The notes beneath the pieces are model-generated. The model was not told the origin of the DNA, ran no database searches, and was given only the letters and a program-made list of their open reading frames with translations. A DNA stretch of 6,704 bases from a bacterium UBP14_UBA6098 (GTDB taxonomy: Bacteria > UBP14 > UBA6098): assembly GCA_002428525.1 (NCBI GenBank), contig DIWU01000033.1:1-6704 (forward strand). The letters run 5' to 3'. Positions 4,615-6,704 of the stretch are shown here, one piece after another; position 1 is the first letter of the stretch, and every line of letters begins with the position of its first letter. The translations under genes were made by a program, and so were the position numbers.

Positions 4615-5685
4615 TCACTCCAGCGCTTTCAGAGCGTCCTCGGTGTCGGCCTTTTCGAGGGCATCGAGAAGATTGTCGAGGTCGCCGTCCAAAACCTGCG
4701 GAAGATTGTAGGCCGAGTAGCCGATTCGGTGGTCGGTGACGCGGTTTTGCGGATAGTTGTATGTGCGAATCTTGTCCGAACGGTCACCGGAGCCGACCTG
4801 AAGCCTGCGCTCGTTCGCGCGCTCCGCGGCAAGCTCCTCTTGTTGTTTGGCGTAGATTCGGCTTCGGAGAACCATCAGCGCCTTGGCCTTGTTCTTATGC
4901 TGGGATTTTTCGTCTTGGCATGTGACGACAATTCCCGTCGGGATATGTGTGATCCTAATCGCGCTCTCGGTTTTGTTGACATGCTGGCCGCCGGCGCCCG
5001 AGGAACGGTAGGTATCGATTCGAATATCCTCTTCGCTTATCTCGATATCGACATCCTCGACCGCGGGGAGAACCGCGACCGAGGCCGCACTAGTGTGAAT
5101 TCTGCCGCCGGATTCGGTTTCCGGAACGCGCTGAACCCGGTGAACGCCCGACTCGAACCTCATCGAACGATAGGCCGCGTCGCCCTTGAGCTGAAATACG
5201 ATTTCCTTATAGCCGCCAAGCTCGGTTGGGTTGGAGTCGAGTATGCTCATCTTCAAGCCCTTAAGCTCAGCGAAACGCATATACATCCGAAAAAGGCTTC
5301 CGGCAAAAAGCGCCGCCTCCTCGCCACCGGTGCCGGCGCGAATCTCGACGATAACATCGGAGCCGTCGTTGGGGTCCGGCGGGATGAGCGCGAGCGTGAG
5401 TTTATGCTCCAATCGGCCCATCTCATGGCGAAGCTTGGGCAGTTCGTCACGGGCGATCTCGACGAGTAACTCGTCGCTATCGCTTGCGATAATCGCTTCG
5501 TGTTCGGAAATATGCGCGAGAGTCCGCTCGTATTCCTCGATAAGCGGCAAGGTGGATTCTATCTCTCTGAACTCCCTGCCGACCTTTGCGGCGGTGCGTG
5601 CGTCGGAAAGCACCTCCGGTTTTGAAAGCTCTTTGGCGAGGAAGTCGTAGCGGGAACGCAGGTTCTTGAGTTTATCGATTAACAT
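4615..5685 (-). CDS. prfA: Peptide chain release factor 1 (RF1)
   Basis: RF1 recognises UAA and UAG in the ribosomal A site and triggers release of the finished protein. The 356 residues match the usual RF1 length of about 360. The N-terminal helical domain covers about 1-100. The stop-codon-recognition domain carries PET (188-190) in RVPETESGGRIHTSA, the Pro-x-Thr tripeptide typical of RF1, where RF2 has Ser-Pro-Phe. The catalytic GGQ is at 232-234 in GAGGQHVNKTESAIRITHIPTG. The C-terminal part has the conserved RSDKIRTYNYPQNRVTDHRI (about 302-321). No RF2-type programmed frameshift is seen. The ATG lies inside the end of the DUF1385 gene (14-base overlap, ATGTTAATCGATAA) with only a weak purine stretch before it, so translation is probably coupled and both genes share one promoter. 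prmC, which methylates the GGQ glutamine and often follows prfA, is absent here: a terminator and repeats follow instead. Confidence 0.98.
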   Translation of the reverse strand: MLIDKLKNLRSRYDFLAKELSKPEVLSDARTAAKVGREFREIESTLPLIEEYERTLAHISEHEAIIASDSDELLVEIARDELPKLRHEMGRLEHKLTLALIPPDPNDGSDVIVEIRAGTGGEEAALFAGSLFRMYMRFAELKGLKMSILDSNPTELGGYKEIVFQLKGDAAYRSMRFESGVHRVQRVPETESGGRIHTSAASVAVLPAVEDVDIEISEEDIRIDTYRSSGAGGQHVNKTESAIRITHIPTGIVVTCQDEKSQHKNKAKALMVLRSRIYAKQQEELAAERANERRLQVGSGDRSDKIRTYNYPQNRVTDHRIGYSAYNLPQVLDGDLDNLLDALEKADTEDALKALE

Positions 5686-6628
5686 CGCAAGGCTCTTTCG
5701 GAATAATTCCTTCGCCGCCGACAGCCGATTTCAGGGCAAAAAGCGCCACTTCGACCATATCGTCCGAGGGCTCGGAGGTTGAAATCCTCTGCATAAGAAG
5801 CCCCGGCCAAACCGCGAAACGCGCCCAGCGGTAGCGCTCGGAAAGCGCCGCTGAAATCTTTAAAACTTCATAGCAAAGGCCGGCTAAAAGCGGCCACAGC
5901 GCAAGATGAATGAGAAAGCGTAAAAATATCCCCGGAATGAAGCCGAGAAGCCCCGCTATTATCGAATCGGCAACCGCGAAAAAGAGGATCGACACGACGG
6001 CGACAATAAGAAGGAAGCTGGTTCCACAACGCGGATGAAAGGTGAGGTAGCGCTGAGCATTCTCGACCGAGAGCGCGTCGCCGTTCTCGAAGGCGAAAAT
6101 CGACTTATGCTCGGCACCGTGGTATTTGAACAGCCGTTTGACATCGGGGAGAAAGCTGATCGAAATGAGATAGACCATGAAGATTGCCATTCGCACAGTG
6201 CCCGCCACGAGGTTGAAAAGGAAGGCCTCACGCTCGAGGCCGAAGAGTCGCGCGATAAAAAGCGGCAGGAACACGAATAGCCCGACGCCGATTACGAAGC
6301 TGAGGAGCATTGTCGGCCAGGTTTTGGACTTTTTATAATCGGTTACGCCGCGGGATTCGGCGTCGTCTTGCATTGCAATATCGGCCGACCAGTTCAGAGT
6401 TGCCATGCCGACCGACAGCATCTCGATCAGATTCAGCGCGCCGCGGATTATCGGCAGGTCGAGGAGGAAATTGCGTTTCGCCCAAGGGACAATCTTCTCG
6501 ACCTTGGCCTCGATCTCGCCGCTTTTGCGGCGGACAGCGGTGGCGATAGTCGAGCCGCAACGCATCATCACGCCCTCGATTACCGCCTGCCCGCCGACGC
6601 GGGTAATATTTTCATTCTTGACGGACAT
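5672..6628 (-). CDS. DUF1385 (YqhQ-family) integral membrane protein
   Basis: This is a 318-residue membrane protein of the DUF1385 family. Its biochemical role is not established as far as I know. It begins with the family signature GGQAVIEGVMMR (12-23). It then has probable membrane segments at about 106-127, 136-160, 203-225 and 228-252, and the conserved blocks KYHGAEHKSIFAFE (168-181) and HPRCGTSFL (198-206), whose His, Glu and Cys could bind a metal (inference). I chose the ATG at 6628. The frame continues upstream to a TTG at 6664, but that TTG is the first triplet of the -35 box, and the family signature starts just 11 residues after the ATG. There is no Shine-Dalgarno: the promoter abuts the ATG. 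The gene overlaps prfA by 14 bases. DUF1385 upstream of prfA is a recurrent bacterial pairing, so the link is probably co-transcription rather than a shared reaction. Confidence 0.93.
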   Translation of the reverse strand: MSVKNENITRVGGQAVIEGVMMRCGSTIATAVRRKSGEIEAKVEKIVPWAKRNFLLDLPIIRGALNLIEMLSVGMATLNWSADIAMQDDAESRGVTDYKKSKTWPTMLLSFVIGVGLFVFLPLFIARLFGLEREAFLFNLVAGTVRMAIFMVYLISISFLPDVKRLFKYHGAEHKSIFAFENGDALSVENAQRYLTFHPRCGTSFLLIVAVVSILFFAVADSIIAGLLGFIPGIFLRFLIHLALWPLLAGLCYEVLKISAALSERYRWARFAVWPGLLMQRISTSEPSDDMVEVALFALKSAVGGEGIIPKEPCDVNR

Positions 6629-6647
6629 TCGTGTAAATATACACGAA
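6628..6647. promoter_or_regulatory. Palindromic candidate operator over the -10 box
   Basis: TTCGTGTA (6628-6635) and TACACGAA (6640-6647) are perfect inverted repeats around AATA. The 20-base palindrome contains the whole -10 box, the predicted transcription start and the first base of the start codon. A dimeric repressor bound there would block transcription. The regulator is not in the window and I do not recognise the site. Confidence 0.5.
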
Positions 6648-6664
6648 CGAGGTTGCGATGTCAA
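6636..6664 (-). promoter_or_regulatory. Near-consensus promoter, leaderless start
   Basis: On the minus strand TTGACA (6664-6659, 6/6) and TATATT (6641-6636, 5/6) have a 17-base spacer. The expected transcription start is about 6629, one base before the ATG at 6628, so the DUF1385 message should have essentially no leader. The lack of any Shine-Dalgarno agrees with this. Confidence 0.75.
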
Positions 6665-6704
6665 GCGCGATTAATAAGGGAGTTTGTAACATATTGTGTG
6701 TATT

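Noticed and set aside
4729..5469. Plus-strand open frame of 246 codons
   Set aside because: It lies wholly antisense to prfA, whose RF1 motifs are unmistakable.
6629..6664. Upstream TTG start for the DUF1385 gene
   Set aside because: The added 12 codons are the promoter itself (-35, spacer, -10), and the conserved family signature starts 11 residues after the ATG at 6628.
6665..6704. Possible gene end or start at the right edge
   Set aside because: Forty AT-rich bases with a GGGAG stretch on the plus strand, but too short to support any call.

Overview
This looks like bacterial chromosomal DNA. There is a housekeeping pair on the right (a DUF1385/YqhQ-family membrane protein and peptide chain release factor 1), a type II restriction-modification pair in the middle, and an unrecognised protein running off the left edge. 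Every gene I can support is on the minus strand. DUF1385 next to prfA is a known bacterial arrangement. A 60-base sample inside prfA (5341-5400) counts 63% G+C, while one inside the methyltransferase (3181-3240) counts 40%, so the restriction-modification pair looks like an insertion into a GC-richer background. I cannot assign a phylum. The repeat-rich spacers and the unfamiliar left-edge protein would suit a poorly characterised lineage, but that is a guess.

Layout from right to left, in the direction of transcription. At 6626-6664 is a near-consensus sigma70-type promoter whose -10 box lies inside a perfect 8-bp inverted repeat that ends at the ATG of the DUF1385 gene (5672-6628), so that mRNA should be leaderless. 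The gene overlaps prfA (4615-5685) by 14 bases. The pair is followed by two tetraloop hairpins, the second a good intrinsic terminator (4478-4504). About 800 bases without a gene follow (3684-4477). They hold two 97%-identical 103-bp direct repeats, a further hairpin and a strongly G-rich stretch.

A promoter at 3655-3683 drives a C5-cytosine methyltransferase (2519-3610) and, three bases later, a PD-(D/E)XK-like nuclease (1559-2515), together a type II restriction-modification operon. Downstream (981-1558) is a spacer dominated by an exact 21-bp-period tandem array of nine units (1132-1320). In one minus-strand frame the array reads as heptapeptides ending in Asn-Asp or Ile-Asp. The last gene starts at a TTG behind a strong Shine-Dalgarno sequence (980) and leaves the window open. 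It encodes an acidic helical protein with what may be the start of a fibronectin-III-like segment.

I see no clearly new multi-gene system. The points most worth following up are the 21-bp/heptapeptide array, the palindrome over the leaderless DUF1385 promoter, the paired 103-bp repeats beside the restriction-modification promoter, and the unassigned specificity and variant active-site motifs of that system.
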